A stretch of 64,000 nt of DNA from Harmonia axyridis (lineage: Eukaryota; Arthropoda; Insecta; Coleoptera; Coccinellidae): the NCBI RefSeq assembly GCF_914767665.1, contig NC_059501.1:2296501-2360500 (forward strand), in the 5' to 3' direction. The notes below the pieces were generated by a model. That model had not been told where the DNA came from, searched no databases, and saw only the letters and a program-made list of their open reading frames with translations. Position numbers and translations under genes: made by a program. This document shows, piece after piece, positions 33,466 to 45,310 of the stretch. The stretch's first letter is position 1. Each line of letters begins with the position of its first letter.

Positions 33466-34560
33466 ATAACTTTGCTTTAGCGGTTTTTTTTCCGAAATTC
33501 GAGACTTTATTTTAAAAGTGGTTATATATTTATGATTCAAAGTATTGTTCATCGCTGGCCACTACTTTCTCCCATCTATCGGGCAGTGTACGAATCCCGC
33601 GTTGGAAAAACTGGTCATGTTTTGAAGCGATTCACGAATCGATCCAATTTTCATTCTTCATAAGACCGGAAGTGCTGGTCAGCCAGGCCGTCTGCCATTC
33701 ATCGAAATAAGTGATAGGCCGAGGGAGTAACGTCTGGAGAATACAGCGGGTGAGTCGAGCATTGTCATGCTGTAAAATCTCTTCATCATGTCTCGTTGTA
33801 TTGCGGCCGTTTGACTTTCAATGTTCGACTTAAACGCATTAATCACATTCGAAAACGACCGCTTATGATCTTTTCAGTCGATTTTGACAACTCATAATAA
33901 ACTATGTCGAGCTAGTCTCACCAAATGCTGAGCATGATCATGGAACCGTGGGTATTCGGTTTGGCTGTCGACGTGGAAGCATCGCCAGCATATCCCAATG
34001 ATTTTCTGCGATTGGAATAATCGTAATGAACGCGTTTCCCGCCTCCAATGACAATGCGATGCATAAATCTCTTGCGTCTTTGCCTTGTAAGCAGCTGTTC
34101 ACAAGCAAATAAACGCCTTTCAACATCTCTAGGCTTCAACTCGTACGGCACCCAATTTCCACGTTTTTCAATCATTCCCATGATTTTAAGGTGTTTTGAG
34201 ATGGTTTTTTGCGTCACTCTCAATGATCCAGCCAATTCTTGTTGCGTTTGACACGAGTCTTGATCAAGTAAGGCCTCCAATTCTGCATCTTCGAAAACCT
34301 TCTCTCTTCCACCGTTATGCTGATCTGCGACGTCAAAAGCACCGTTTTTGAAGCGTTGAAACCACTCTCGGCAGGTTTTTTCACTGGTAGCGGCCTCATC
34401 ATAGATATTTGGGAGCATTCGATGAGCCCCAGCCACAAATTTCTTTATATCAAAGCAGAAAATTAAAATGTCCCGCATAGGACGAGAATTTGGCTCGTAA
34501 GCTGACATGTTTAATCGAGGAAAACTTCATGATTCAGGCACAAATCGACTAATATTTCGA
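33466..34560 (-). pseudogene. mariner (DD34D) transposase, internally deleted
   Basis: The minus-strand frame 34508-33918 gives 196 residues of a mariner N-terminal half: HTH region (CREWFQRFKNG, FDVADQHNGG), second HTH (TQQELAGSLRVTQKTISKHL) and the start of the catalytic domain (HRIVIGGGKRVHYD, where the usual GDEKWV is mutated to GGGKRV). The catalytic tail follows at 33800-33500 with ILQHDNAR, then a deletion and frameshift, and ends DRWEKVVASDEQYF. The left terminus (ATAACTTTGC...CCGAAATTCGA) matches the end of the related copy at 37976. Inactive. Confidence 0.88.
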
Positions 34561-36007
34561 TTTCGTTATGTTTACAAATACCTAAGCTTATTGCATGACA
34601 TCTACGATCTATTTATTTCGACTAACACTTTCCGCTATCTATTGCAACAAATCCACAAGAAAAAACGCTTGAATAAATAATCAAAACGTATGCACTGGCT
34701 TGTATATACTTCCAAGTGACGTCACTAATGTCACATCGCGTAAAATTGCATCTGTTATTCGTCAAATAGCCTCAAGTAGGGCTGGATTATAATGTAAGTA
34801 ATATCTTGACTTTGCATGCGACTTACATCAAAATAAGAACGTCGTCTGGCTTCCGTAGAGCCCCTTCTCCATCTTTATCCCGGCAGAACCCAAAGGCCAA
34901 TTCAATAAAGAATAAATCCGGTCCCGAAAATAAGGGAAACCTCCGTTTCTGGACCAGCAGATTTATGATGTTATCTGGACCCCCCCAGAGCGAAGTGTGG
35001 GAGAGAAGGGGGTGTGATCGGGGCATGTCGATGGCAGGCCTAGATCCTCCCTGAGCCTCCAAAGGCGACTATATCCTTTTGTTGGGAATTTGAAGCCTGC
35101 TCTACTGACCCCGCTGTAATTCTACCCTCGTCCTGGGGTAGTTCTATATGTTTCCTTCTTCGGTTGGAATTATACCTTTTCGGAGAATGTCGCCGCTGGA
35201 CTTTGTAAGAACTCATTTGGGATGTTTCGGCAATAATAGAGGAGTTATGGGAGGGATCTTTCGGGATTTTTTGGGGATAAGGAGGTTTTCATCAATGGCA
35301 AACTTTATTAAAAAGATCAGTTTGACGGATTTACTCCGGTTGTTTGGGATTTATGAGGATATCGGAGGCTGTAGGCTCGGATCCTTTGTGAATGAGATGG
35401 AATACTTGGAAGGGATGAGGGTAGAATAAGATGAGAGGGAAAACTCTATAAAAGAACTTTGTAACTTTCTACATTCATCATCGGTATTGCCGAATTAGCT
35501 GACATGTGATACATTAGGAGAAGAAGAAATGAGAAAAGACTGACGTAAATTACATCCCTCAAGTGAAATTTTGGAGTCATGACATCTTGCAATTATTTTT
35601 ATATCTTCAAGTTGCCATCAACAACAAAAAATCCTACGACATTATTTTTCAAAAAAACAGTTGTTTGAATTTTCAGGATTCAAGGTTCTAAATCCTCATG
35701 AAATGATAGCCCAGGCTACCATAAAAATTGTCAGATTTGCCAATATGGTAGACGATCTATCGTATCGTAAGAATTATTAAGCAATTCATGAAATAACATC
35801 AAAATGGTCCCAATTTTGATAGACAATCTACCCCTGCCCTCAATTTTAATGTTCATCTTGACCAATTACTGCTCAATCTGATCATTCAAATCTATCCTTG
35901 ATTCAAAATTTGTAAATGACAAAAACAACTTCTAAAAATGTGATAGCGGCACTGGGAGGAACCTGCACAACTGATCTTATTTCTTTCTGTCAGGTCCACC
36001 ATATCGA
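34561..36007. other. intergenic; GC-richer island at about 34830-35430
   Basis: Plus and minus frames of 80-93 codons overlap in the island (34806-35429) without recognisable features. No repeat match in this window. Unknown; possibly regulatory. Confidence 0.35.
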
Positions 36008-36150
36008 GTTCAACATGTTCCTTGCGCATTCATATATCACTGGCAAGTGTGTAGGTGCACTCTGACCTGTTCTGAAAGCTCCTTACTCAGGATTATGTCT
36101 GCAGTTTCACCTGCAGTTGCTGTCGTTTATCTCTTCAACACCGCAAGGTT
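36008..36150 (+). repeat. dispersed repeat R1, copy 2
   Basis: Same unit as 19708-19851, with AGCTCCTTACTCAGGATTAT and AACACCGCAAGGTT near the end. Confidence 0.65.
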
Positions 36151-36416
36151 CCCTCAAGTGATTACAGAAATTGTCGACTGTCGGGAATTAGAAATATAGG
36201 AATAGTAGTAGGAAGGAATTTTCAACACTTTCTTTTTCATCACATCAGTAAATTATAAAATAGTTGCGTAAAGATTTTTTTTTATTCATAAGGACATTTC
36301 ATTTTGCAGAATTGAATGTTTATTATTTGTGATAAAAAAAGCAACACAAAGGTTTCGAAGTTTTTCGACCAAACGAAATGTAGAACTAGGTATGTATGGT
36401 TCGAGGATACCATATA
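36151..36416. other. AT-rich spacer, nothing recognised
   Basis: No supported feature. Confidence 0.4.
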
Positions 36417-37003
36417 GTAATAAACATACATATGAGAGACATAGGCGGAGTATACGCAATTTTACATGTCCCCAACATGGTTAGATTACGTTGTCGGATT
36501 GTGATATATTTTCAAATCCAATTTTACCATATCATTATGAATGTATATTATATTGAATGAAATATATTTATTTGAGTGATTCCCGATTAAATATGCAAAT
36601 TTGCATATTTGACATCCGACATTTTTTTCTAATTGTCGAATTTATAATAAGCAGAATATTTATTATTTTCTGTATCTACCTGCTGAAATCCAAGGTTTGG
36701 CAACTATTGCTCTCCTAGTGTCATCCGTTATTTCACGTCGTTTGACGTGCTTGAAGTATGTGTTCTGAATTTCTGATATATTTAGGTATTCATCTCAATA
36801 TATTTTGAGTTGATATGAAACGTTGATTCACTTTCAGACATAAGAAGTGCGTTTTTTCGTGGAGAAACTTGCGAATTGAATGAAATATCGTATCACTGAT
36901 ATGTTTTCATTTCCGCGCGCTTCATGTCAAATTTGATAGTTCATGTTGGGGACAAAATTTTCTTACTGAAAATTACATATGCTCCCTCTATCTATGTTTA
37001 TTA
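36417..37003 (-). mobile_element. MITE family X, copy 3
   Basis: A full-length copy in inverted orientation. Right end CTCCCTCTATCTATGTTTAT (to about 37002). Internal landmarks CCCCAACATGGTTAGATTAC and CTCCTAGTGTCATC. The left end is slightly diverged (ACATAGGCGGAGTATACGC). Confidence 0.8.
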
Positions 37004-37975
37004 CACTAAGGAGGATACGAATGGCACATGAATACAATTTCATGTCAGTACTCAGTGCTAAACTAATTTTGACACGAAATAACAGACATTGTGACAAAAA
37101 AATGAACTGTTTCAGCCGGTACTTACTAAAACAAGTTTTATTTTTCTATGTTTCCACTTCCAATGAAATGTTGTTAACAATTTGGAGATAACATGGGATA
37201 AACGCGTAATTCAAAACTTATTCATCATCGCAGACACTGAAGATTCTACAAATGAGTATTCATAAGGATTCAGGTACAAAAGAGTTGATAAGAAAACTCA
37301 AAAAAAAAAAAATTAAATATGACAAAGAAAGAGACATTATTTTTGACTTTTATGCAAATGGAAAAAGTATTATTCGAATACACTGAATAGTTTGAGATAA
37401 ATTATTCAATGAAAACATAGAAATTATAAAACTTGTTTTATTTTTGACGAAATTTCAAATCAGGAAGAGAACACTAAAAAGCTCCACTTCATATGACAAT
37501 TCCAAACTCAACTTTCCCAATTTCCAATCCCCCTTTCCAACTTCCGAAATAAAGCAACAACTCTTTAAATTGAAAATTCCAACCTGATACCTTTTTACAT
37601 CTCAAACTAATTAGATCGAACGTAAAAGACGTTTAGATTCCTGCTTTACCGGCGCAAACTTGTCGTTTTATTGTCAACTTTGATCGAGTTTGTTTTACTT
37701 TCAAGCGGGTATCTCATTGAGCCGATGGAATTTCGCCAGAGCGACGTTTGAATATAGGATTTAAACTATTCACTGGCCCCCTTTTCACGCTGCAACTGAA
37801 ACTCGCGTTTGAGAAAAAAAAATCTCTGGATTTAATCGACGAAATGAATAGCTGAAAGTTCTCGTCGAGTTCGGAGCAAATTACGATTGAATTTTATTTG
37901 ATGGTCTTTGTGATTTTGGAAGTGTTGGGACTCGTTTTCAACTGACGATTGAATAGTTATTAAGGTATTACCTAA
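37004..37975. other. intergenic; mildly GC-richer stretch at about 37480-37960
   Basis: Short frames only; nothing recognised. Confidence 0.4.
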
Positions 37976-38880
37976 GGGAGCTTTCAGACGAAGAACGCAC
38001 CAGGTTGAAATCGAGGGCCGAGAGTTGGAGGCATTACTTGATCAAGACTCGTTTCAAACGAAACAAGAATTGGCAGAACCATTGAAAGTGACGCAACAAG
38101 CCACTAGAAAACGCCTGAAAGTCATGGGAATGATTCAGAAACAAGGAAATTGGGTGCCGTACGAGTTGAAGCCGAGAGATGTCTAACGGCGTTTGTTTGC
38201 TTGTGAACAGCTACTTGCAAGGTAGAGACGAAAGGGGTGGCTGGAGACGAAAAATGGGTTCATTACGATAATCCCAAGCACAGAAAATCATGGGGATATC
38301 CCGGCCATGCTTCCACGTCTACGGCCAAACCGAATATTCACGGCTCCAAGATCATGATCAGTATTTGGTTGGACTAGCTTGGCGTAGTGTATTACGAGTT
38401 GTTAAAACAGACTGAAACAATCCCAGGTAATCGTAATCGAGCGCAATCAATGCGTTGGAGGCGAGCATTAATAGACAAACAGAGGAAATACAACGAGAGA
38501 CATGATAGATGAGTAGTGCTTTTTCAGCATGACAATACTCTTCCCCATGTTGCGAAAGTGGTCAAGACATACTTGGAAACGTTGAAATGGAAAGTCCTAC
38601 TCCACTCGCCGTATTCCCTAGACGTTGCTCCCTCGGACTATCACTTGTTTCGATCAATGGCACACGCCCTGGCTGACCAGCACTTCTGATTTTATGAGGA
38701 AGAAAAAAATTGGATCAATTCGTGGATGACCAGTTTTTTCAACGCGGGATTCGTACGCTGCCCGAAAGATGGGAGAAAGAAGTGGCCAGCGAAGGACAAT
38801 ACTTTGAATCATAAATGTATCACCAGTTGTTTACAATAAAGCTTCGAATTTCGGAAAAAACGGTGGAGGCAAAGTTGTAC
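37976..38880 (+). pseudogene. mariner (DD34D) transposase relic, second copy
   Basis: Plus-strand translation across several frames gives ELEALLDQDS, QQELAEPLKVTQQATRKRLK, GNWVPYELKPRDV, then VAGDEKWVHYDNPKHRKSWG (first catalytic Asp region intact), FFQHDNTLPHVAK (second) and HSPYSLDVAPSDYHLF (third). The N-terminal 60 or so residues are missing, and there are several stops and frameshifts. The 3' end TTCGAATTTCGGAAAAAACG followed by GCAAAGTTGTA matches the terminus at 33466. Confidence 0.85.
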
Positions 38881-38939
38881 GCCTATGTTATAATAAATAA
38901 TTATAAAGATAAAAAAATTGTGCTAGCTAAGATTATAGC

Positions 38940-39438
38940 GCTACAACTATCCAGCTATGGGAGTTGAACAGCAGGACAATCCACTGGACTAACACTCTTA
39001 GACTTGTTCAGGCAAAGAAATTCGTGAAGATTTCACCTACCTACGCCAAAAAGCTCCTGAAGCTGTCGCGTGCCGAGCTTCGGGTGATGGGACTGCTGAC
39101 AGAGCACTGTCGGTACAAACATCATTTGTATTGTATAGGAAAGTCAGCAAATGAGATTTGCAGGCTCTGTGGATCGGAAGCAGAATTAGCTGAACACTTG
39201 GTATGCAAGTGTCCGGAGCTGGCTGGCCTAAGACCCATTCATATGGGTAAGTTAGTCCTGGATACCAGAGAGGTAACGGCCAAGGCCCCTAAGGAGGTTG
39301 TCAGTTTATTAACGTCATTGACGACCTCCCTGGGTTTCTATGAATGAGTAGGGTAGAGAACAAAAGATCTGCATGCTCGCAGTTCCCGGAAGGCTCACCG
39401 AACCAAAACGACCCCAGTTCAAATAATAATAATAATAA
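38940..39438 (+). pseudogene. non-LTR retrotransposon C-terminal fragment with (AAT)n tail
   Basis: The 127-codon frame 38964-39347 matches the post-RNase H region of I/Jockey-like elements: LLKLSRAELRVMGLLTEHC, then a zinc-finger-like CRLCGSEAELAEHLVCKCP (C-x2-C...H-x-x-x-C). After its stop a short 3' UTR ends in (AAT)n at 39421-39438, the expected 3' tail of a target-primed insertion. 5'-truncated. Same family as 58800-59330 and probably 32930-33465. Confidence 0.85.
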
Positions 39439-40249
39439 TAGCGCTACAAGCAATTTTTTGTTCTTCCATTGATTCAGGAATTGACGAAAATATGACTAAT
39501 TCAAGAAACCCATCGAATATCTCCACCCTTCAATCATGGAAATGGAAACCAATCGCCCATAGAACTACTTATGGGGCTACGTTCCGAAATATCTAATTTC
39601 CGAATATCTCAACTCGAAAAACGCCAGCGTTGACTACAACGAATCCATCCGGTAATTGGACGTTGACTGCGATGTCTGCAGATGACACGACGTATTTTTC
39701 AGTGTTTTATATCATAGCGGCAGCCCGGATAATGGCGGATATATTCATTTCTCCAAATGAACGCGTATATATCTGGAGCAGTCGCCGGTTTATAATGGGA
39801 ATTGCTCACAGTCGGGGGATCTGCATTGCCTTCGTTAGTTCCAGGCGCGCAGATGGCCAAAATAGTCGAGTAGGTATATTTTATTTTCCGTCATAATTCT
39901 AATTTGACTTCGCGGCTGGCTCTCTAGAAAATTTAATTGAATCAGGACTACAAGCCGACTGCAGTGTTCTTTTTACGTTGGCTTTTCATGGAGAACGTAG
40001 TAGAGTTGTGTTTTCTGTATGATACGCCTCTTTGTGAATTTTGTGTATGCGATTTTGGGGATGTAGAGATTTTGAATAGAGGTTTAATGAGTTTGCTGAA
40101 TATAGACTTATTCATGAGTCACAAAAAGACTTTCATCCTAGTAGAGCATACTATTTCTCTCTGTTCCTTCTTATAGAGTCTAGATACACGCACTCGTAAT
40201 CTATGCATCGGCGATCAATCACAAACGATGAATTAATAAATAATTCATA
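39439..40249. other. intergenic; GC-richer island at about 39590-39900
   Basis: Frames at 39630-39896 and 39937-40176 show no domain. Confidence 0.35.
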
Positions 40250-40330
40250 CATAATATATACATATATATATATATATACATACATATACATATACATATA
40301 CATATATACAATTAATTTATACATATACAG
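40250..40330. repeat. TA/CATATA microsatellite
   Basis: Alternating TA and ACATATA units, about 80 bp. Confidence 0.9.
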
Positions 40331-40759
40331 TGTGAAAATAATTATTTAGTGTCATAAAAAAGTACATAAGCGTTGCACATGATAAATACTTGCCGTCAAA
40401 TAATATACGACTTGTCAGAAAAATTAAATTCAAATATGAAAGCAAAAGCCAATGGACTAAAAAGGTATCACATAATAAATACATCACAGCTGAAAAAATA
40501 CAACTCTTCAAGTTCATAAATATTCTTTCGCAGTAGTAGTTTTTTTAAATTTTTGCTGAATTTCAGGTCATTCAAACTCTTCAGATATTCAGGCAATCTA
40601 TTATATAGTTTCAATGCGATGTGGTTTGCCTTTCTATGATAATCTGTGAACTTGAACCATAAGTAGCTACCAAGGTCTCAGGATTTAATACCCTTAGATT
40701 CAATATTCTGATCACATTCAAAGAATAAAATTTGAAGATCTTAGAGCAACAACCAGGAA

Positions 40760-40965
40760 ATTTTATTTCTTCTAGGAACATTCCACCGGCATGCTGGTCT
40801 TCGACATCAAAATCACCATTTTTGAACAGTTGAAACCACTCTCTGCACGTTCTTCCACTAATATTCGTCTCCCTATAGGTATTTGAGATTATTCGATGAG
40901 CCTCAGCCGCAAATTTCTTCATATTAAAGCAGAAAATTAAAACCTTCCGCAATTTTCCATTTTAC
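40760..40965 (-). pseudogene. mariner N-terminal fragment
   Basis: The start of the minus-strand frame from 40952 reads MRKVLIFCFNMKKFAAEAHR, then SGRTCREWFQLFKNGDFDVE and DQHAGG, closely similar to the N-terminus of the mariner at 33466-34560. It breaks off after DQHAGG into unrelated sequence, so it is a truncated copy. Confidence 0.8.
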
Positions 40966-41660
40966 TCAATAGCCTGAAAGTCGTACACCCCAAAAAATAG
41001 AAAAAGGACTTTCTCAACATGTTGAACACTATACTGTTTCTACAACTGTACAAATTTAAATAATACAAGTGATGTACCTGATTCAATTCAAAATCGCCTT
41101 CTCTGTTCTTTTTGCTTTTTCATAGGAACGACTTCTCGAGAGCCCAATTTCATTGATATAACAAATTTGGTGTGAGTGCCGTGAGTAAAATATTTCTCAG
41201 ATTATGAGCAAATAGTAAATTGTGCAACATGTGGGGAAAGTCCAACTTTTCTCGAGAGTGTGGAAGTTTGTGGCACGAGCCTGGAAGGCAAGTGCCGTAA
41301 ACACACGAGCGACAAAAGGACTTTCTCCACATGTTGCACACTATACTTTTCCTACAACTGCACAAATTTCAATAATTCAAGTACCTAATGAACTTGATTC
41401 AAATCAAAATGGCCTTCGTTGACAGTATGTGCTAATTCATTGCGTTTCCATAGAAACGACTCAAAAGCCCAATTTAATTGGTCTACCAAGCGAGATGTGG
41501 GCAAATTGCCGTGAGAAATAATATTTCTCACAACTATGTATTGCTCATACTGTAAGAAAAAATATTTCTCACAATATTAGCAATACATAGTTTTGAAATT
41601 CTGTGAGCTGTGAAATGTAGGCTACTTCTCATAGAAATTATTGTAGGAAATTTTTTTTCA
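40966..41660. repeat. tandem imperfect repeats, ~308-bp period, with inverted sub-repeats
   Basis: Blocks at 41006-41170 and 41314-41500 share AAAAGGACTTTCT, CATGTTG.ACACTATACT, CTACAACTG and AGAGCCCAATTT-like text. An inverted version of the ACATGTTGCACA block lies at about 41222-41240. At 41500-41610 an inverted pair of AATATTTCTCACAA and CAATACATAG strings occurs. Origin unknown. Confidence 0.6.
41444..41457. promoter_or_regulatory. RFX-type X-box-like palindrome
   Basis: GTTTCCATAGAAAC fits the X-box consensus bound by RFX factors. It is isolated, so a functional role is speculative. Confidence 0.3.
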
Positions 41661-42361
41661 AAGGACAAAAACTAATTAGGGACTGGATATTCCATTTGAT
41701 GGCACTAGAATCCACAAAACACTATCTCTTTATACGCTGACCATTCCAATCGACGAACAGAGGAAGAAAATTATATAGCCAATATTTCCCTGCCTATCTA
41801 CATCAAATTGACAGGTGGGAGTGGCCACGAATCGGATAACGCCAAAATGATCAAAATTTATCTAGCTGAAACAACAAATTCCTGTTCATCAGGCACGTAT
41901 GCAGGCACAAATCCCTCAGGGCTAGATCAAATATGCATTGAACAGCAGGTGTTAGTGTCAGGATATGGACGAATCGCCTCGATAGCTTTATTTGCCCCCA
42001 CAGTATCTGCATCTATGAACACATCGCCGTTGCTACAGCCCCGCTCACTAGATATATCAGTAATTGCATTCTACATGCTAATTGGAGAATAAATTAGGGC
42101 TCAATCAGCCCTTTTTGTGTCCCCCTGATGCGAAATTCGAAAATAAATTTGAGATAGTGATCTGCGTTGGGGCATCGCTACAGAATGGCAACATTGCTGA
42201 TGGTAAATTATGAGTTTGTGGAATAGGTTTAGACACCCGTGTTGCCTTTGGAAAGCTGGTCAATACATAATGACTTTCTGGATAATTGATGAAACAAATG
42301 GGAGAAATTACTGGTTGCTATAAGCTCACATAATAGCCAGCATAATAACGTCTGTATTAGG
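41661..42361. other. intergenic; an unrecognised 94-codon frame at 41808-42092
   Basis: The frame is somewhat GC-richer than its surroundings but has no known motif, signal peptide or splice context. Not called as a gene. Confidence 0.35.
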
Positions 42362-42780
42362 TTATATTGTTCCAAATTATTTCTCCTGTACATTAATGAC
42401 TTACTGTCAAATGTTCGATCAGATCACACGGTGTTATGTGTCGATATCAACATAAATTCAATCTGCATACAGAGGATCTGATGAGGAATATGTCATTAGC
42501 AACCTCAAAAATTATAAATTGTTTCTACAGAAGTTAGACCTATTTTGCATACTTCAACACTATGATCAGCTATGGATTAGTGTTTTGGTGTACCAAGATT
42601 TCCATCGATTATCATATGTGACCTTAAAAACATTGAAATTCGTTAAAAAAAAAATGTTCTCATATCACTATTTATTTTTACCTGCATCTTGATTGTTCAT
42701 GATGATATCAAAGATGGAGAGTTAAGAAACATTGAATACTACAATTACAGGAATAGAAACGCAAGCAGCTTCAAGATAGC
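42362..42780 (+). pseudogene. non-LTR reverse transcriptase relic
   Basis: From 42362 the translation reads LYCSKLFLLYINDLLSNV, matching the RT palm segment preceding the catalytic ADD box (LLFLLYINDLP...). The box itself is lost (VDIN). Downstream pieces such as DIKDGELRNIEYYNYRNRN suggest the region after the RT domain. Heavily decayed. Confidence 0.6.
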
Positions 42781-42922
42781 ATCTCCCAAAATATCAACTG
42801 CCTAATTCAGCATAAATTATGAGGCTATAATAATATGTGACAATATTGCCTAACTTCTGAACAGAATGAAAACAGACTGACAAATGAATTTGAGAAGATA
42901 CTAGGAACGAAGGCTTATTATA

Positions 42923-43862
42923 ACGGGTGTTTTTTTTCGAGGTATATAACTTTAAGTTGGCATTACTATTGGAGATGGCGACCGATTTAACAGCTGTCAA
43001 GTGATTTATTCTCAGTTTGCTTTGGCAAATCATCACGAATAGACTCACGCCTGAACAACGTTTGCAAATAGTGCAATTTTATTTCGAAAATAATGGTTCT
43101 GTTCGCAATACGTATCGCACACTACGTCCATTTTATTTTGTTTAGCGATGAAGCGCACTTCTGGTTGAATGGCTACGTTAACAAACAAACTGCCTCATTT
43201 GGAGTGAAGCTTATTCTCAAGTATATGTCGAAACACCGTTACATCCAGAAAAACTGACTATTTGGTGCGCTTTATGGGCTGGTGGAATCATTGGTCCGTA
43301 CTTCTTCAAAAACGATGATAGCCAAAACGTTACAGTGAATGGTGATCGGTATAGAGCCATGATTACTAACTTTTTCATTCCTGAATTGAACAACCATGAT
43401 GTTCAGGAGCTGTGGTTCCAACAAGACGGCGCAACATTTCACACAGCTCGTGTCACAATCGATTTATTGAAAGACACGTTTGGTGACCGCCTAATTTCAC
43501 GTTTTGGACCTGTGAATTGGCCTCCAAGATCTTGTGATTTAACACCGGTAGACTACTTTCTGTGGGGCTATGTAAAGTCATTGGTCTATGCGGATAAGCC
43601 ATAAACCCTTGACCATTTGGAAGACAACATTCGCCGTGTTATTGCCGATATACGGCCACAAATGTTGGAAAAAGTCATCGAAAATTGGACGTCCAGATTG
43701 GACTACATCCGAGCCAGCCGTGGCGGTCATATGCCAGAAATCATATTCAAAATGTAATGCCACAGGATTATCTTGCGGATAAATAAAATTCATGTCAATC
43801 GAATAATCCATCGTTGTTTTATTGTAATTTAAAGTTCTAAAGCTCTAAAAAAAAACACCCTT
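42923..43862 (+). mobile_element. DD41D (rosa-like) mariner derivative, copy D
   Basis: A complete 940-bp derivative between TA dinucleotides (42921-42922, 43863-43864). It has the common internal deletion. The catalytic frame 43335-43604 is open from NGDRYRAMITNFF through WFQQDGAT and DYFLWGYVKSLV to a stop after DKP, and the tail HMPEIIF/K follows in another frame. A small deletion near 43193 (KQTASFGV) shifts the upstream part. Non-autonomous. Confidence 0.9.
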
Positions 43863-44894
43863 TACAATGGATGAATTTTGAATTAGTTTGTCTAAATGAA
43901 CTTTATTGTCGTCATTATATCTAATTGTTTGCTATCTTCATTGGTTGTCATGTTCAACATGTTCTCATGTTTAAAGTTTAATCGTTCATTTTCCAGGATT
44001 GTTTTTCCTTTCAGGTATTTTCGGAAGATAAGTATATATTGAACCGACGAAAGTAAATATTATCAGACTTCTACCAACTATAAGCAAAACGTTTGTCGAA
44101 GAAAAAAGTTCATGGGCAATGAGATTGTAACTTAAAATTGGGATTTTTTTGAAAAAAAATCGCAAATCATGATAATGTTGAATAATTTGTAGAAAAAGCA
44201 CATTCTCGAACTACAACATTTGTTGTACCATTTACATTATCTGTCTTAAAAGATTCCCCTTTTACTACTAGGTGAACACTACATTTTGTTGGAAAAAAAG
44301 TTTAATCCTGCTCATGAACAAAACTCCTGCCACTGCTTCCAAGCAATAAAATCGAAAACCGCCCGATCAAAAAGACCTTCTTGCACTTCCAAAAGGGGAT
44401 TTTTATAAGCCATTTTCAATTTTATCGATCATATACCTAACTTCCACTTATTCCAAGACCTAAACGACATTTCATTTTACAACTTATACCGCTTGAATGA
44501 AGTCTGAATTTCAATAAATGACGAATTTTTCAATATTATGAGTAACGGCTGTCATTATTCTCCCCCTTTATAGGTACCGCGTTGTAAAAGTTTTATTTTT
44601 ACAGCGCAGAGGGAATATGCTGACGCTACATAATTCTGATTGAAATAAGCCAGGCAAATGGCTGGGAAAGGTGTTGTCTTGAATGACAATAGAAAGGGGG
44701 AGATTTGGAGATGTTTATCTGCTTCTCTTGCAGATCAGACGTGGAATCACATTGTTTTATGAAGTTTTCGTGGCGTATAGCTTCAGGCAATATGGAGCGG
44801 AACCTGCATTTTCCATTCTGAAGGGCTTTTCATTTTCATTTTGAATAGACCACTATCTGGGCTGCTGCCACTTATGAGGCTGTCATATTTCGAC
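43863..44894. other. AT-rich intergenic sequence, nothing recognised
   Basis: No supported frame or repeat; slightly GC-richer around 44560-44880. Confidence 0.4.
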
Positions 44895-45310
44895 CATTAA
44901 CAAGTAAAAAGTAGATCAACAATGCATTGCAATTATTAAATTTCTCTACAAAAATGGTGAAGCTGCGAATCTACACAACTACCAATTGTAATATTGCAAG
45001 AAAAAAATTTTACGTTGGAAACAATAGCCAATGCCAATGCTTCACAATTTATTGAAGACCTCAGAGATGGAATTCCTGCAGTTATCGAGGACATACAGAC
45101 GCAAATTTGTAAATTGGTAATGGAAAATTTCATGAAAAGGATAGGGTAGTGCAACTGTAGCCATGACAACCATTTGGCTGATATCGTTTTCCATCTTCAA
45201 TGGCATACCTTTCTCTCAACAATGCAATCAATATCCATTGATTTCTCTGATAACACGTAAATATACTTTTTTTTATCATTTAAATGAAACCTCTTATTGG
45301 AAAGCCCTGT
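44895..45310 (+). pseudogene. internally deleted mariner-type relic
   Basis: Plus-strand translation shows a mariner-like N-terminus (CIAIIKFLYKNGEAA, near 44910-44955), then directly a C-terminal tail (IPAVIEDIQTQICKLVMENF, then HLADIVFH, 45070-45190). The middle of the transposase is missing. The 3' tail (TCTTATTGGAAAGCCCTG) resembles that at 16312. A small non-autonomous copy. Confidence 0.6.

Noticed and set aside
41808..42092. 94-codon frame as a possible gene
   Set aside because: Nothing recognisable, and its neighbours are repeats and an RT relic.
42478..42510. CTGATGAGG string as another hammerhead
   Set aside because: No stem II closing sequence or GAAA box follows.
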